A DNA stretch of 64,000 bases from Succinivibrionaceae bacterium. Its GTDB lineage: Bacteria > Pseudomonadota > Gammaproteobacteria > Enterobacterales > Succinivibrionaceae. This document shows positions 19,345 through 29,642 of the stretch, piece after piece. The position numbers were made by a program, and so were the translations under genes. Below the pieces are notes generated by a model. That model was given only the letters and a program-made list of their open reading frames with translations. It was not told the DNA's origin and searched no databases. The stretch is taken from NCBI GenBank assembly GCA_016284235.1, contig JAEEOK010000117.1:1-64000 (forward strand), written 5' to 3'. How positions within the stretch are numbered: position 1 is the first letter of the stretch; the number at the start of each line of letters is the position of its first letter.

Positions 19345-19527
19345 TGTTCTGAAAAATACTCGTTGCTGAATGAGCTAATCACACCTACAAATCTGATCAG
19401 CCGCTGTTCCTGCATGCATCTGTCAGTTTATCTGTTTCAGAACAGCGGTGCCTGTAACGGGATTATCATAATCTGCAACAGCTGAGCAGCGTTATCAAGC
19501 ACCCCTGTTCCTGTGTGAAAAGCTGCA

Positions 19528-20649
19528 TCAGAATGATTCAAGACTGCTGTAAAGCATTTTCCAGAATCTGTCCTGATCTATGTCAATAATTATATTGGCC
19601 GGTTTTGTTCCTTCAGGAGCTTCATCCTTGTTGTACGGAACTGTTCTTCCGTACTGGGCGCCGGGAACAGTGACACAGTCGATATATGCGGTTCTCATTG
19701 ATGTGATAAGTGATGGATCTATTGTTACGGCCGACGCGATTACATCCCATACAAACCAGCTGAAATCCTTTTCCTTTTCAAACCGCTGAGCTATAAACGA
19801 ACTGTTGAAAAGTTTAAGCAGCTCCGGATTTTTTATATGTGACCGGATGGCTTCAAATCTTTCGCGGTTCATGATTGTCTTGTCTGTTACGTCAAGCGAG
19901 ATGAACAGCTGATTGTCAAACGGAGCTCTGAATGCGGTTTTGGCGGATTCCGGATCCAGCCAGATATTGAACTCTGCGGCTTCGTGTGCATTTCCCTTTA
20001 CCCATAATGCACCACCCATATATATGATTTCATCAAAAAGTGATGCTACTTCCGGATCTTTTTCCACAGCTTTTGCTATGTTGGTGGCAGGTCCGATTGC
20101 CACAAGTTTTATCTGATGCGGGTACTTGTGCGCCATTTCAATAAGATAGTCGACGCCGTCATTTCTTATGCTTACGGCCGGAGGATCCTTTTTATATATT
20201 TTTTTGTATGCATCCTGCCATGAACTCGGATTGTCTGTTTCCTGTGCCCCGATATAACTGTCCATTACATCACCGTAGTCAGCAAGTTCTTTTTTCAGAA
20301 GTTCCTTTGTAAAACCAGCTCTGCGGATCGGAAAATGGGAACCTATGGCCAGAGTCGGAGCCTTGTCAAGAGCACTGATCAGCTCAAGCTGCCTTACAAG
20401 ATGGGCGGTTCCGTCATTTGCCCAGGAGTTGCCGGTTACCGTTACAACGCCCATAAGATCAATTTCAGGATGGCGGTAAAGCATCATCATGGCAATGCCG
20501 TCATCAAACAGCGCAACCATGTCTGAATCAAGAATAACCTTCTGCTTCACCGGAGCGCCGGCCTTAGTCTCCTCTGCACAGGCAGGGTGTGCGGTAAGCA
20601 TAAGACACACGGCTGCGCCGAAAGCCAAACTTAACAGTCTTTTGATCAT
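19528..20649 (-). CDS. Exported nucleoside hydrolase (IUNH family)
   Basis: MIKRLLSLAFGAAVCLMLTAHPACAEE signal peptide, then VILDSDMVALFDDGIAMMML (DxD...DD) and VTVTGNSW. Confidence 0.85.
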   Translation of the reverse strand: MIKRLLSLAFGAAVCLMLTAHPACAEETKAGAPVKQKVILDSDMVALFDDGIAMMMLYRHPEIDLMGVVTVTGNSWANDGTAHLVRQLELISALDKAPTLAIGSHFPIRRAGFTKELLKKELADYGDVMDSYIGAQETDNPSSWQDAYKKIYKKDPPAVSIRNDGVDYLIEMAHKYPHQIKLVAIGPATNIAKAVEKDPEVASLFDEIIYMGGALWVKGNAHEAAEFNIWLDPESAKTAFRAPFDNQLFISLDVTDKTIMNRERFEAIRSHIKNPELLKLFNSSFIAQRFEKEKDFSWFVWDVIASAVTIDPSLITSMRTAYIDCVTVPGAQYGRTVPYNKDEAPEGTKPANIIIDIDQDRFWKMLYSSLESF

Positions 20650-21163
20650 TTTAAACCTCTTTTGCCTCTTTAACTGATTTTCAGCATCATTCCGCTGCGA
20701 CTGTATGATTTCATACAATTCAATACGCATGAACAGGGATGCCTCCTTTTAACTTCCTAAAGAATAAGGGTAAACAAAGGTATTCTGTAGAAAGTGCGGG
20801 TCTTTTTGTGATGTGAATAGAAAAAATCGAGAAGTTGAATAATTAACATGAGCAAAAATTGGGATAATGAGACGCCTGTGGCATTGTTTTACTGCAGGCA
20901 GTGTCTGCTTGCGGAGCGCTCAAGTTCGGGTTCGCTCCGTATACGGTGCTGTTTTAAAAAAAGAATCGTCTGTTTTCTTTTCATGCTATGCAGTTTATGA
21001 ATGCCGGCCGTTTGATAAGGACAGAACAGAAAATATGGCCTGGTGGTTAAACTGCCGTTTTTTTGTGTGTGTTTTCTTTCTTATTGAAAGAGAATAATGG
21101 TGAAGTTTGGTGAATTGATTTATCAAACTCTTAAAATTGAAACTTATTTATGTGCAATTGCTT

Positions 21164-23002
21164 ATGAAAAAAATTTTTGCGTTGACGGCTCTGGCTGTCT
21201 TGTGTGGATTGGCAGGTTGTTCGGCGATCAGTTCAGATGACAGCCGGTCTGATGCTTCAGAGAACAAAATTAAGAATATAAGTGCTGTCGATGACTCCAT
21301 CGCTGATAAGGTCGCTTACACTCTGGAGATTATTCATGTCAATGATGTGCATTCCTACATTGATCCCGTAGGTGTAACACTGAGAACCGACAAGGGAATG
21401 GTCAGAGTAAAGGCTGGCGGTCCCGAGGCAATAAAGTCGGTTATCGACAGCAGAAAGAAACTCAATCCGGACGTTCTGGTGATTTCAGCTGGAGATCAGA
21501 TTACCGGAAATGCCGCCAATTATGACATATATCACGGCAAGGCCGATGCTGCGCTTCATGGTATGTACGGAACGGATTTTTATGTGCTCGGCAATCACGA
21601 GTTTGATCATGGCGGAAAGGGAATAGCCACCTATGTGAGCTACATGAAGGAGCTTAGTCCTAAATCAGTGCTGATCAACTCTGATCTTACAGTGGGGCCG
21701 GACAGTCCTGTGACGGATACGGGGGTACCTGAATATTTCAGGGAGGTTGGCGGACGTACGGTTGCCCTTTACGGAGTAACTGCCGGCGATAAGATTCATG
21801 CGAGCTCATCTCCTGATCCTGATATGAAATTTGCCGATACGGTTTCGACAATCAACGCCCTTACGGCAAAAAACAAGGATAAGGCATCCATACATATTCT
21901 TGTTTCTCATCAGGGGGTGATTGCAGATCGCGCCCATTCATCCCTTCTTAATGATGTTGACATCATTGTCGGCGGCGATTCTCACAGTCTGTGCGGCAAA
22001 TTTTCAAAATACGGACTCAAGGGTGAGTGTACCTATCCTATGACCAGAGAAAACGCTTCAGGACACAAGATATGCGTGGTTCAGGCAAATGAGTACGGAA
22101 AGATTGTCGGTGATCTCAAGGTATCCTTTGATGCTGAAGGAAATGTTCTCAAGTGTGAGGGTTCTCCGTTTATGCCGCTGTGGCCGGATACGGCATATAT
22201 GAAGAAAGTGGCTGATCCGGCTGACGATACTCCTGAAAACGCAGCCGCTGCGGTTAAAGGTCTGATAGATGATCCTGAAAGTACGTTTATCGAGGCCAGA
22301 AACAACCGGACCGCTGCTGAAGCCATGGAACCGTACCGGAATGAAATCAAACAGCATTACAAATATCTCGGTCAGGCTCCCCAGGATTTGTGTTCAACAC
22401 GTTTTCCAACGGATGACTGTGTAGTCAAGAACGAGGTGAATCCGTACGGCTCCGAGAGCTGCCGAGTTTTCGGCATGGCATATCTTGACGGTACTGATGC
22501 ACAGATATTTTTGAGTAATTCCGGAGGCTACCGCGTAGATGTGGAGAAGGGTGATTTTACTGAAGCTTCGCTCCTCGGGGTCGCTCCTTTCAGTAATGAT
22601 CTTGCAATTCTTGATATTAAGGGCAGTGTTTTCGTTGATACATTGAATCAGGTTATCAGATATGTAGGTCAGGATCCTGCGGCCCGTGACGGAGGTACTC
22701 CGTGCGGATATGGTTTCACCTATTCAGTCGATATGAATGCCAAGAACCCTGTAACGCGGGTTACGGTAACCGATGCATCCGGCAGAGATGTTGAAATAGA
22801 TCCTAAGCGTACCTACAGAATTATGACTAATTCGTTCCTTCTTCAGGGCAAGGACGGATATCGAAATCTTAAACGTCAGAAGATAATCAGAAAAATAGGT
22901 GTTGATTCCGATGTAATGAGAAGATATCTGGCCGGACATGACAGTCTTCCTGTCCTTCCTGATAATTCGAGAACCATATCAGAGTTCAAAGACAGAGAGT
23001 AG
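21164..23002 (+). CDS. 5'-nucleotidase/UshA-like metallophosphatase, predicted lipoprotein
   Basis: MKKIFALTALAVLCGLAGC lipobox; HVNDVHS, SAGDQ, LGNHEFDHG, SHQG, GGDSH motifs. Confidence 0.88.
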   Translation: MKKIFALTALAVLCGLAGCSAISSDDSRSDASENKIKNISAVDDSIADKVAYTLEIIHVNDVHSYIDPVGVTLRTDKGMVRVKAGGPEAIKSVIDSRKKLNPDVLVISAGDQITGNAANYDIYHGKADAALHGMYGTDFYVLGNHEFDHGGKGIATYVSYMKELSPKSVLINSDLTVGPDSPVTDTGVPEYFREVGGRTVALYGVTAGDKIHASSSPDPDMKFADTVSTINALTAKNKDKASIHILVSHQGVIADRAHSSLLNDVDIIVGGDSHSLCGKFSKYGLKGECTYPMTRENASGHKICVVQANEYGKIVGDLKVSFDAEGNVLKCEGSPFMPLWPDTAYMKKVADPADDTPENAAAAVKGLIDDPESTFIEARNNRTAAEAMEPYRNEIKQHYKYLGQAPQDLCSTRFPTDDCVVKNEVNPYGSESCRVFGMAYLDGTDAQIFLSNSGGYRVDVEKGDFTEASLLGVAPFSNDLAILDIKGSVFVDTLNQVIRYVGQDPAARDGGTPCGYGFTYSVDMNAKNPVTRVTVTDASGRDVEIDPKRTYRIMTNSFLLQGKDGYRNLKRQKIIRKIGVDSDVMRRYLAGHDSLPVLPDNSRTISEFKDRE

Positions 23003-23023
23003 TTGTTTTAGGCGAAAAACTCA

Positions 23024-23060
23024 GGGGCTTCGGTTTTGTTCTGAAGTCCCTTTTTTTTTG
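23024..23060 (+). terminator. Terminator after 5'-nucleotidase gene
   Basis: GGGGCTTC...GAAGTCCC followed by T9. Confidence 0.75.
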
Positions 23061-23083
23061 TAGTAATTGACCAAAGATTAGGC

Positions 23084-23219
23084 TATAATCCACACGTCCC
23101 GAATTGCGGGCAGGTTTTATTTTTTTTACGACACACATTTATCGGTAGGTTCTGTCGGGTGCCGTTGATCGGTTGGCAGAATAAGATAAATGGAGGCATA
23201 ACCCAAAAGGAAAAAACAA
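23084..23219 (+). promoter_or_regulatory. rpsB promoter (-10 TATAAT, 23084-23089) and about 130-nt 5' leader
   Basis: TATAAT followed by a long untranslated leader before the rpsB ATG; rpsB leaders are autoregulatory in gammaproteobacteria. Confidence 0.45.
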
Positions 23220-23960
23220 ATGGCAAATGTAACAATGCGCGATATGTTGAAGGCTGGTGTTCATTTCGGACATCAGACCAGTTACTGGAATCCGAAGATG
23301 AAGGAATACATTTTCGGCAAGCGTAACGGCGTACATATCATCAATCTGGACAAAACTCTTCCTCTGTTTAACGAAGCTCTGAATTATCTCAGCTCTGTTA
23401 CATCAAAGGGCGGAAAGGTTCTTTTCGTAGGTACAAAGCGTTCAGCTGAAGAAGCTGTCAAGCAGGCCGCTGAAAACTGTGAATCTTTTTATGTTAATCA
23501 CCGCTGGCTGGGCGGTCTTCTGACCAACTGGAAGACTGTTAAGCAGTCTATCAAGCACCTTAAGGAGCTTGAAATTCAAGCAACCGACGGTACCTTTGAC
23601 AAGCTTACCAAGAAGGAAGCTCTTCTTCGTCAGCGTGAAATGGACAAACTTGAGAAGAGTATCGGCGGTATCAAGAACATGGGATCTCTTCCTGACGTTC
23701 TTTTTGTAATTGATGCCAACCGTGAACAGATTGCTATCAAGGAAGCAAAGAATCTTGGAATAAAGGTTGTTGCTGTTGTAGATAGCAACTCCAGCCCTGA
23801 TGGTGTTGACTACATCATTCCTGGTAATGATGATGCAATCCGTGCTATTGAACTCTATCTCAATGCCGCTTCTGACACTATCAAGGTTGCAAAGAGTGTT
23901 CAGGCTGAAAAGCAGCAGGCTGAAGAAAAGGATGCTCAGGAAGCTCCTGCCGAGGCTTAA
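23220..23960 (+). CDS. rpsB: 30S ribosomal protein S2
   Basis: [33 protein letters not shown]... Confidence 0.98.
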   Translation: MANVTMRDMLKAGVHFGHQTSYWNPKMKEYIFGKRNGVHIINLDKTLPLFNEALNYLSSVTSKGGKVLFVGTKRSAEEAVKQAAENCESFYVNHRWLGGLLTNWKTVKQSIKHLKELEIQATDGTFDKLTKKEALLRQREMDKLEKSIGGIKNMGSLPDVLFVIDANREQIAIKEAKNLGIKVVAVVDSNSSPDGVDYIIPGNDDAIRAIELYLNAASDTIKVAKSVQAEKQQAEEKDAQEAPAEA

Positions 23961-24020
23961 TTGTGAACGGGGGAAGAACTCTTGTTCTTCCCTTTTATAA
24001 CTTCAACATAAGGATTACAA

Positions 24021-24908
24021 ATGGCTAATATAACCGCAGCTATGGTTAAAGAACTGCGCGAGCGTACCGGCGCAGGTATGATGGATTGTAAAAAGGCTTT
24101 GATGGAAGCTGAAGGCAATATTGATGTTGCTATTGAAAATATGCGCAAGAGCGGACAGGCCAAGGCTGCCAAAAAGGCCGGTCGTGTTGCGGCTCAGGGT
24201 GTGATTGTTTCAAAGACTGCCGGTAACAAGGCTGTGCTTGTTGAACTGAACTGCGAAACTGACTTTGTTGCAAAGGATGCAGGTTTCAGGGCTTACGCTG
24301 ATAAGGTTGCCGAGCTTGCTTTAGCTAACGACCTTGAGGATGTGGCCAAGGTTAACGCTCTTGATTACGGTAACGGCGAGACTGTTGAGAATGTTCTCAA
24401 GGCTATGATTGCCAAGATTGGCGAGAATATGAATCTCCGCCGTATTAAGATTGCTTCTGCTGATAATCTCGGCGTGTATATTCACAGCAATAATTTAATC
24501 GGTGTTCTTGTCTGCATGAACGGCGGTGATGCAGAACTTGCAAAGGATGTTGCAATGCACATATGTGCAAGCGATCCGCAGTTTGTTAAACCTGAGGATG
24601 TATCTCCTGAAGTTATTGAAAAAGAGCGTAAAGTTCAGGTTGAACTTGCAATACAGTCAGGCAAGCCAAAGGAAATTGCCGAAAAGATGGTTGAAGGCCG
24701 TATGAGAAAATTCACCGGTGAAGTTTCTCTCACAGGTCAGGCTTTTGTTAAGGATCCAAGCGTCACTGTTGGTGATATGCTCAAGAGCAAGGGTGCCGAT
24801 GTTACTGCATTTACCCGTTTCAAGGTTGGCGAGGGTATTGAAGTTAAGCAGGTTGACTTTGCTGAAGAAGTCAAGGCTCAGGTAGCTGCCGCTCAGGCTC
24901 AGAAGTAA
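24021..24908 (+). CDS. tsf: Elongation factor Ts
   Basis: [35 protein letters not shown]... Confidence 0.98.
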   Translation: MANITAAMVKELRERTGAGMMDCKKALMEAEGNIDVAIENMRKSGQAKAAKKAGRVAAQGVIVSKTAGNKAVLVELNCETDFVAKDAGFRAYADKVAELALANDLEDVAKVNALDYGNGETVENVLKAMIAKIGENMNLRRIKIASADNLGVYIHSNNLIGVLVCMNGGDAELAKDVAMHICASDPQFVKPEDVSPEVIEKERKVQVELAIQSGKPKEIAEKMVEGRMRKFTGEVSLTGQAFVKDPSVTVGDMLKSKGADVTAFTRFKVGEGIEVKQVDFAEEVKAQVAAAQAQK

Positions 24909-25011
24909 CCGGACTTGAGTAAAAACAGCAGATCCAAGACTGTCTGCTGCTTATTCTGTCCGGCTGATCACTGAGAAGGTGAGCTGCAGTCCGGACAGGA
25001 TCAGATATTTG

Positions 25012-25041
25012 TAACCGTGGCGGAATGTCGCGGTTTTTTTT
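25012..25041 (+). terminator. Terminator between tsf and pyrH
   Basis: AACCGTGGCGGAATGTCGCGGTT followed by T-run. Confidence 0.6.
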
Positions 25042-25068
25042 AGGGTGAACAAGAGAGATTGCATACAT

Positions 25069-25794
25069 ATGAGTGAGACTGTATATAAAAGAATTTTACT
25101 TAAACTTAGTGGTGAGGCACTGCAGGGCAAGGAAGGATTCGGCATTGATCCTGCTATTTTGGATCATATGGCTCAGGAGATTAAAGAGATTGTTGAACTC
25201 GGAGTTCAGGTAGGTCTGGTAATCGGCGGCGGAAATATATACCGCGGTGCATCTCTTGCAAAGGCCGGTATGAACCGTGTTATCGGAGATCATATGGGAA
25301 TGCTGGCAACAGTAATGAACGGACTCGCTATGCGTGATGCTCTGTTCCGTGCGGATGTTGATGCCCGGCTTTTTTCTGCAATTACTCTGCAGGGAATCTG
25401 CCATCCGTACAGCTGGCTTGATGCAATTTCCAATCTGCGCAAGGGCAGAGTTGTGATCCTTTCCGCCGGTACCGGCAATCCTTTTTTTACCACAGATTCC
25501 GCAGCCTGTCTAAGAGGCATTGAAATCGAATCCGATGCTGTATTCAAGGGCACCAAGGTTGACGGGGTGTACAGTGCAGATCCTATGAAAGACAGCAGTG
25601 CGGTGCTGTACAGTGAACTTGATTATGATGAAGTGCTTGACAAAGAGCTCAAGGTTATGGACCTTGCTGCCTTTACTCTTGCAAGGGATCATAATTTGCC
25701 TATCAGAGTCTACAATATGAATAAACCGGGAGCACTTAAACGCATTATTCTCGGTTCGAATGAAGGAACTCTGATCCATCATGTGAAGAAGTAG
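25069..25794 (+). CDS. pyrH: UMP kinase
   Basis: [15 protein letters not shown]...GGGNIYRG...[16 protein letters not shown]. Confidence 0.97.
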   Translation: MSETVYKRILLKLSGEALQGKEGFGIDPAILDHMAQEIKEIVELGVQVGLVIGGGNIYRGASLAKAGMNRVIGDHMGMLATVMNGLAMRDALFRADVDARLFSAITLQGICHPYSWLDAISNLRKGRVVILSAGTGNPFFTTDSAACLRGIEIESDAVFKGTKVDGVYSADPMKDSSAVLYSELDYDEVLDKELKVMDLAAFTLARDHNLPIRVYNMNKPGALKRIILGSNEGTLIHHVKK

Positions 25795-25825
25795 GCGGAT
25801 TGCTGAATCTGTCGGATTTCAAAGA

Positions 25826-25862
25826 AAGATCGGTCGGCCGGACTGCTGACGGATCTTTTTTT
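25826..25862 (+). terminator. Terminator between pyrH and frr
   Basis: AGATCGGTC...GACGGATCTTTTTTT (one mismatch in stem). Confidence 0.6.
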
Positions 25863-26091
25863 GACTGCAGAAAGCTGATAACTTTTAGGACGGGCTGCAA
25901 AAGCATATTCTTATTCAGGTTGAATTTGAATACTGCTGTACAGCTGTCCGGAGGGTCAAGTCCGAGGATTCAGAAAGCATGTCTCAAACCGCTGCAGAGT
26001 GACTGGAGCACTCATCAGTTTTCTGATGTATCAGCTTTCTTTCACTTGTGGTAAAATGCCATGAGTTTGAATTTTATATCGAGGATATCCA

Positions 26092-26649
26092 ATGATTAAT
26101 GATGTTAAGGATTCTGCCAGGACCGGTATGGAAAAGGCTGTCGAGGCTTTCAAAAATCAGCTTTCACGCATTCGTACCGGTCGTGCCCAGCCGGCTCTTC
26201 TTGACGGCATAATGGTAGATTATTACGGCTCGTCCACTCCTTTGAAGCAGATTGGCAATATTGTCGCCGAGGATGCAAGAACTCTTGCTGTGACTGTTTA
26301 TGACAATTCTGCCATTAAGGCTGTTGAGAAGGCAATTATGGATTCGGGTCTTGGTTTAAATCCGCAGACCGCCGGCAACAATATCAGAATTCCGCTTCCT
26401 CCTCTTACTGAGGATCGCAGAAAGGAGCTGATAAAGATTGTTCGTGCCGAAGCTGAAAAGGAGCGTGTATCTGTAAGAAATGCGCGTCGTGATTCCAACA
26501 ATGATCTCAAGGCTCTTGTAAAGTCCAAGGACATTTCCGAGGATGATGAAAAGCGTGCACAGGATGAAATTCAGAAACTCACCGATTCCTATATCAAGAA
26601 GATAGAAGAAATTCTTTCTGCAAAAGAAAAGGAATTGATGGAAATCTGA
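26092..26649 (+). CDS. frr: Ribosome recycling factor
   Basis: [30 protein letters not shown]... Confidence 0.97.
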   Translation: MINDVKDSARTGMEKAVEAFKNQLSRIRTGRAQPALLDGIMVDYYGSSTPLKQIGNIVAEDARTLAVTVYDNSAIKAVEKAIMDSGLGLNPQTAGNNIRIPLPPLTEDRRKELIKIVRAEAEKERVSVRNARRDSNNDLKALVKSKDISEDDEKRAQDEIQKLTDSYIKKIEEILSAKEKELMEI

Positions 26650-26669
26650 TCTTTTCTTTAATAGATCGA

Positions 26670-26707
26670 TGATCCTCATTTTGGATTTCTGAGATGAGGA
26701 TTTTTTG
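26670..26707 (+). terminator. Terminator after frr
   Basis: ATCCTCAT...ATGAGGATTTTTT. Confidence 0.65.
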
Positions 26708-26813
26708 TGTTGATAATCTTAGGAAAATGCCGGCATTAAACAACACCGCTGTTTTTCATCCTTTTCAACGAAATCTTTTAATAACATATCAATATAAGGT
26801 TTAGCTGCAGTAA

Positions 26814-27572
26814 ATGGCTCAGACATCAGTTCTTATTGATGGTACAGAAAATCCTGTTGTTCCAAGGCACGTGGCAATTATTATGGACGGCAACGGACGC
26901 TGGGCTGAAAAGCGTGGCAAAATGAGGGTCTTTGGTCACAGCAATGCTTCCTCTGCTGTACGCAGCGCCGTGAGAGTTTCATTGCAGTACGGTATAAAAA
27001 TTCTGACCCTTTTTGCTTTTTCTTCTGAAAACTGGCGCAGGCCGAAGGAAGAAATTGATTATCTGATGTCTCTTTTTGCAAAATTTCTTGATTCAGAAAT
27101 TCCTGAACTTAACAGCAAGGGTGTGAAAGTGAGATTTATCGGAGATCTGACAAAATTCTCTTCGGATCTTCAGGATAAAATAAAAACGGCAGAGAGTGAT
27201 ACCTCATCAAATGAGTCCCTGCTTCTCAATATTGCTGCCAATTATGGGGGACGCTGGGATATTGTCAATGCGTTCCGCAAAATAGCTGCCGATCCTTCAG
27301 TCGAACCTGATAATGTTACTGAAGAAATTTTTTCAAGTTATCTTTCAACGGAAGGCGAGGATGTGGATCTTATGATCCGTACGGGCGGGGAAATGAGAAT
27401 AAGTAATTTTCTCATTTGGCAGCTGGCGTATGCCGAGCTTTATGTGACTGACCTTCTGTGGCCTGACTTTTCTGATGATGAATATCTTAAGGCTCTGAAA
27501 TGGTTTTCAACCCGTGAACGAAGGTTCGGTTGTACAGGTAATCAGATCAGATCGTCTAAAATTGATCCGTAA
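26814..27572 (+). CDS. uppS: Undecaprenyl diphosphate synthase
   Basis: PRHVAIIMDGNGRWAEKRG...RTGGEMRISNFLIWQLAYAELY. Confidence 0.96.
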   Translation: MAQTSVLIDGTENPVVPRHVAIIMDGNGRWAEKRGKMRVFGHSNASSAVRSAVRVSLQYGIKILTLFAFSSENWRRPKEEIDYLMSLFAKFLDSEIPELNSKGVKVRFIGDLTKFSSDLQDKIKTAESDTSSNESLLLNIAANYGGRWDIVNAFRKIAADPSVEPDNVTEEIFSSYLSTEGEDVDLMIRTGGEMRISNFLIWQLAYAELYVTDLLWPDFSDDEYLKALKWFSTRERRFGCTGNQIRSSKIDP

Positions 27573-27583
27573 GTGGTATTCAA

Positions 27584-28441
27584 ATGAAACAACGAATTTT
27601 AACAGCTCTTTGGCTTATTCCTCTGGCTCTGCTCTGGATGTTCGCTTTCCCTTCAGAAATGTTTGTGGCGGGTTCGGTTTTTCTTCTCGGACTGTGTTCA
27701 TGGGAATGGGGCAAATTTGTATTTCCGGCAAAGCCTGCTGTATATGTAGCTCCGGTTATGCTTCTAGCGGCAGTCAGCTGCTTTTTGCTGAATCCCTTTG
27801 ATCCTTCGTTTGCATCACAGGTTGGATCTTCTCCTGTTTCGGTGGGACTGATTGGAATGGGGGCAGCCTGGTGGGTTATTGCTTTCTTTCTGGTTATTAA
27901 ATATCCTTCGGATATTGCACTGGTCAAATCACCGCTGCTCAATTCTCTTTTCGGTCTGGTTGTTCTGCTTCCTTTTTTCTGGTCTCTTCTGTTTCTGCAT
28001 GAAATGTCGCCGGCAGGGATTCTTCCTTTTGAGAAAGGTTCATCAAATCTGTTTTTTGTCATGCTTCTTGCGTGGTGTGCTGACAGCGGAGCGTATTTTA
28101 CAGGCCGGGCTTTCGGAAAACATCATTTGAGTCCGGCGGTAAGTCCGAACAAGACGGTTGAGGGACTTGCCGGCGGTGTTGCGCTTGCCCTGGCGGTGGC
28201 TTTCGGTATGACCTTCATTATGGATCACTACAGTGCCCTCTCGCTCGGTGTTGCTGTTGTACTTGCCGTTTCGGCCTCCGTGCTTGGCGATCTTGCTGAA
28301 AGTATGTTCAAGAGGGCTCTGGGGATCAAGGACTCAAGCAATCTTCTTCCCGGACACGGCGGAGTACTGGACAGAGTTGACAGCCTTACGTCTGCACTGC
28401 CGGTCTTTTCGCTGATCATGTATCTATTTGCAAGGGTTTAA
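27584..28441 (+). CDS. cdsA: Phosphatidate cytidylyltransferase
   Basis: C-terminal LGDLAESMFKRALGIKDSSNLLPGHGGVLDRVDSL signature. Confidence 0.95.
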   Translation: MKQRILTALWLIPLALLWMFAFPSEMFVAGSVFLLGLCSWEWGKFVFPAKPAVYVAPVMLLAAVSCFLLNPFDPSFASQVGSSPVSVGLIGMGAAWWVIAFFLVIKYPSDIALVKSPLLNSLFGLVVLLPFFWSLLFLHEMSPAGILPFEKGSSNLFFVMLLAWCADSGAYFTGRAFGKHHLSPAVSPNKTVEGLAGGVALALAVAFGMTFIMDHYSALSLGVAVVLAVSASVLGDLAESMFKRALGIKDSSNLLPGHGGVLDRVDSLTSALPVFSLIMYLFARV

Positions 28442-28446
28442 CAGTC

Positions 28447-29628
28447 ATGGAGAATATTACAGTTCTGGGTTCCACTGGTTCTATCGGACGAAGCACTCTT
28501 GACGTTATCCGCAGAAATCCTGATCGCTTCAGGGTGTTTGCTCTCGGTGCCGGAGGAAATGCGGATCAGATGTTTTCCGATGTTATGGAATTCAAACCTG
28601 ATTTTGCCGTTCTCAGCGATAAAAGCGGTGCGGAGAAGCTCAGAGAGCTTCTGAAGGCGGAAAATTCTGATACTGCGGTTCTCAGCGGATATGAGCAGCT
28701 GTCCTTTATTGCATCCCATGAGTCCTGTGATTCTGTCATGGCTGCAATTGTTGGCGCCGCAGGTCTTGTACCGGCTCTTGCCGCAGTAAAATCCGGAAAG
28801 AAACTTTACCTTGCCAACAAGGAGTCTCTTGTCATGACCGGCCATCTGTTTATAGAGGCTCTCAGAAAGAGCGGATCGCGGATCCTGCCGGTGGACAGCG
28901 AGCACAATGCTATTTTCCAGTCTCTTCCCCAGACAGAGCAGGAGCGGCTCGGTTTCTGCCATATGAAGGATGCCGGAGTATCCCGTATTCTGCTTACCGG
29001 ATCAGGAGGACCGTTCCGGCAGCTTCCTCTTGAACGCATGCCGTTTGTGACTCCCGAGGAGGCTGTAGCTCATCCTACCTGGAGTATGGGCAGCAAAATA
29101 TCTGTTGATTCGTCAACCATGATGAACAAAGGTTTTGAATTCATCGAGGCAAAGTGGCTTTTCAATCTGAACAACGAGGATATTCAGGTGGTGATTCATC
29201 CTCAGTCCGTTATTCATTCCATGGTTCAGTATGTTGACGGATCAGTCATTGCCCAGCTTGGCAATCCTGATATGCGTACACCTATTGCCAGAGTTATGGC
29301 ATACCCTGACAGGGTTGAGTCCGGTGTTGGAGCACTGGATTTTTGCTCTCTTTCCGGTCTGTCGTTCTTTGAACCGGATTACAATCGCTACCCTTGTCTT
29401 AAACTGTCAATTGACGCGTGCTGGTCAGGACAGGCTGCTACTACTGCTCTCAATGCCGCCAACGAAATTGCTGTATCGGCATTTCTTAATCATTCCATTT
29501 CCTACCCTCGTATTTATGAAATATGCAGTAAGGCGGTGGATCGTCATTGCGGTGATACTATTTCCGACGTGGATTCTGTTCTTGAGCTTGATAAAAAAGC
29601 CAGAGAAACTGCCACGGCACTCTTATAG
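28447..29628 (+). CDS. dxr: 1-deoxy-D-xylulose 5-phosphate reductoisomerase
   Basis: ITVLGSTGSIGRSTLDVI...ANKESLVMTG...PVDSEHNAIFQ. Confidence 0.97.
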   Translation: MENITVLGSTGSIGRSTLDVIRRNPDRFRVFALGAGGNADQMFSDVMEFKPDFAVLSDKSGAEKLRELLKAENSDTAVLSGYEQLSFIASHESCDSVMAAIVGAAGLVPALAAVKSGKKLYLANKESLVMTGHLFIEALRKSGSRILPVDSEHNAIFQSLPQTEQERLGFCHMKDAGVSRILLTGSGGPFRQLPLERMPFVTPEEAVAHPTWSMGSKISVDSSTMMNKGFEFIEAKWLFNLNNEDIQVVIHPQSVIHSMVQYVDGSVIAQLGNPDMRTPIARVMAYPDRVESGVGALDFCSLSGLSFFEPDYNRYPCLKLSIDACWSGQAATTALNAANEIAVSAFLNHSISYPRIYEICSKAVDRHCGDTISDVDSVLELDKKARETATALL

Positions 29629-29642
29629 GACATAACTGACAG

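Noticed and set aside
27580-28062. 160-aa minus-strand ORF opposite cdsA
   Set aside because: Antisense shadow of a confidently assigned gene; composition is low-complexity and matches no family.
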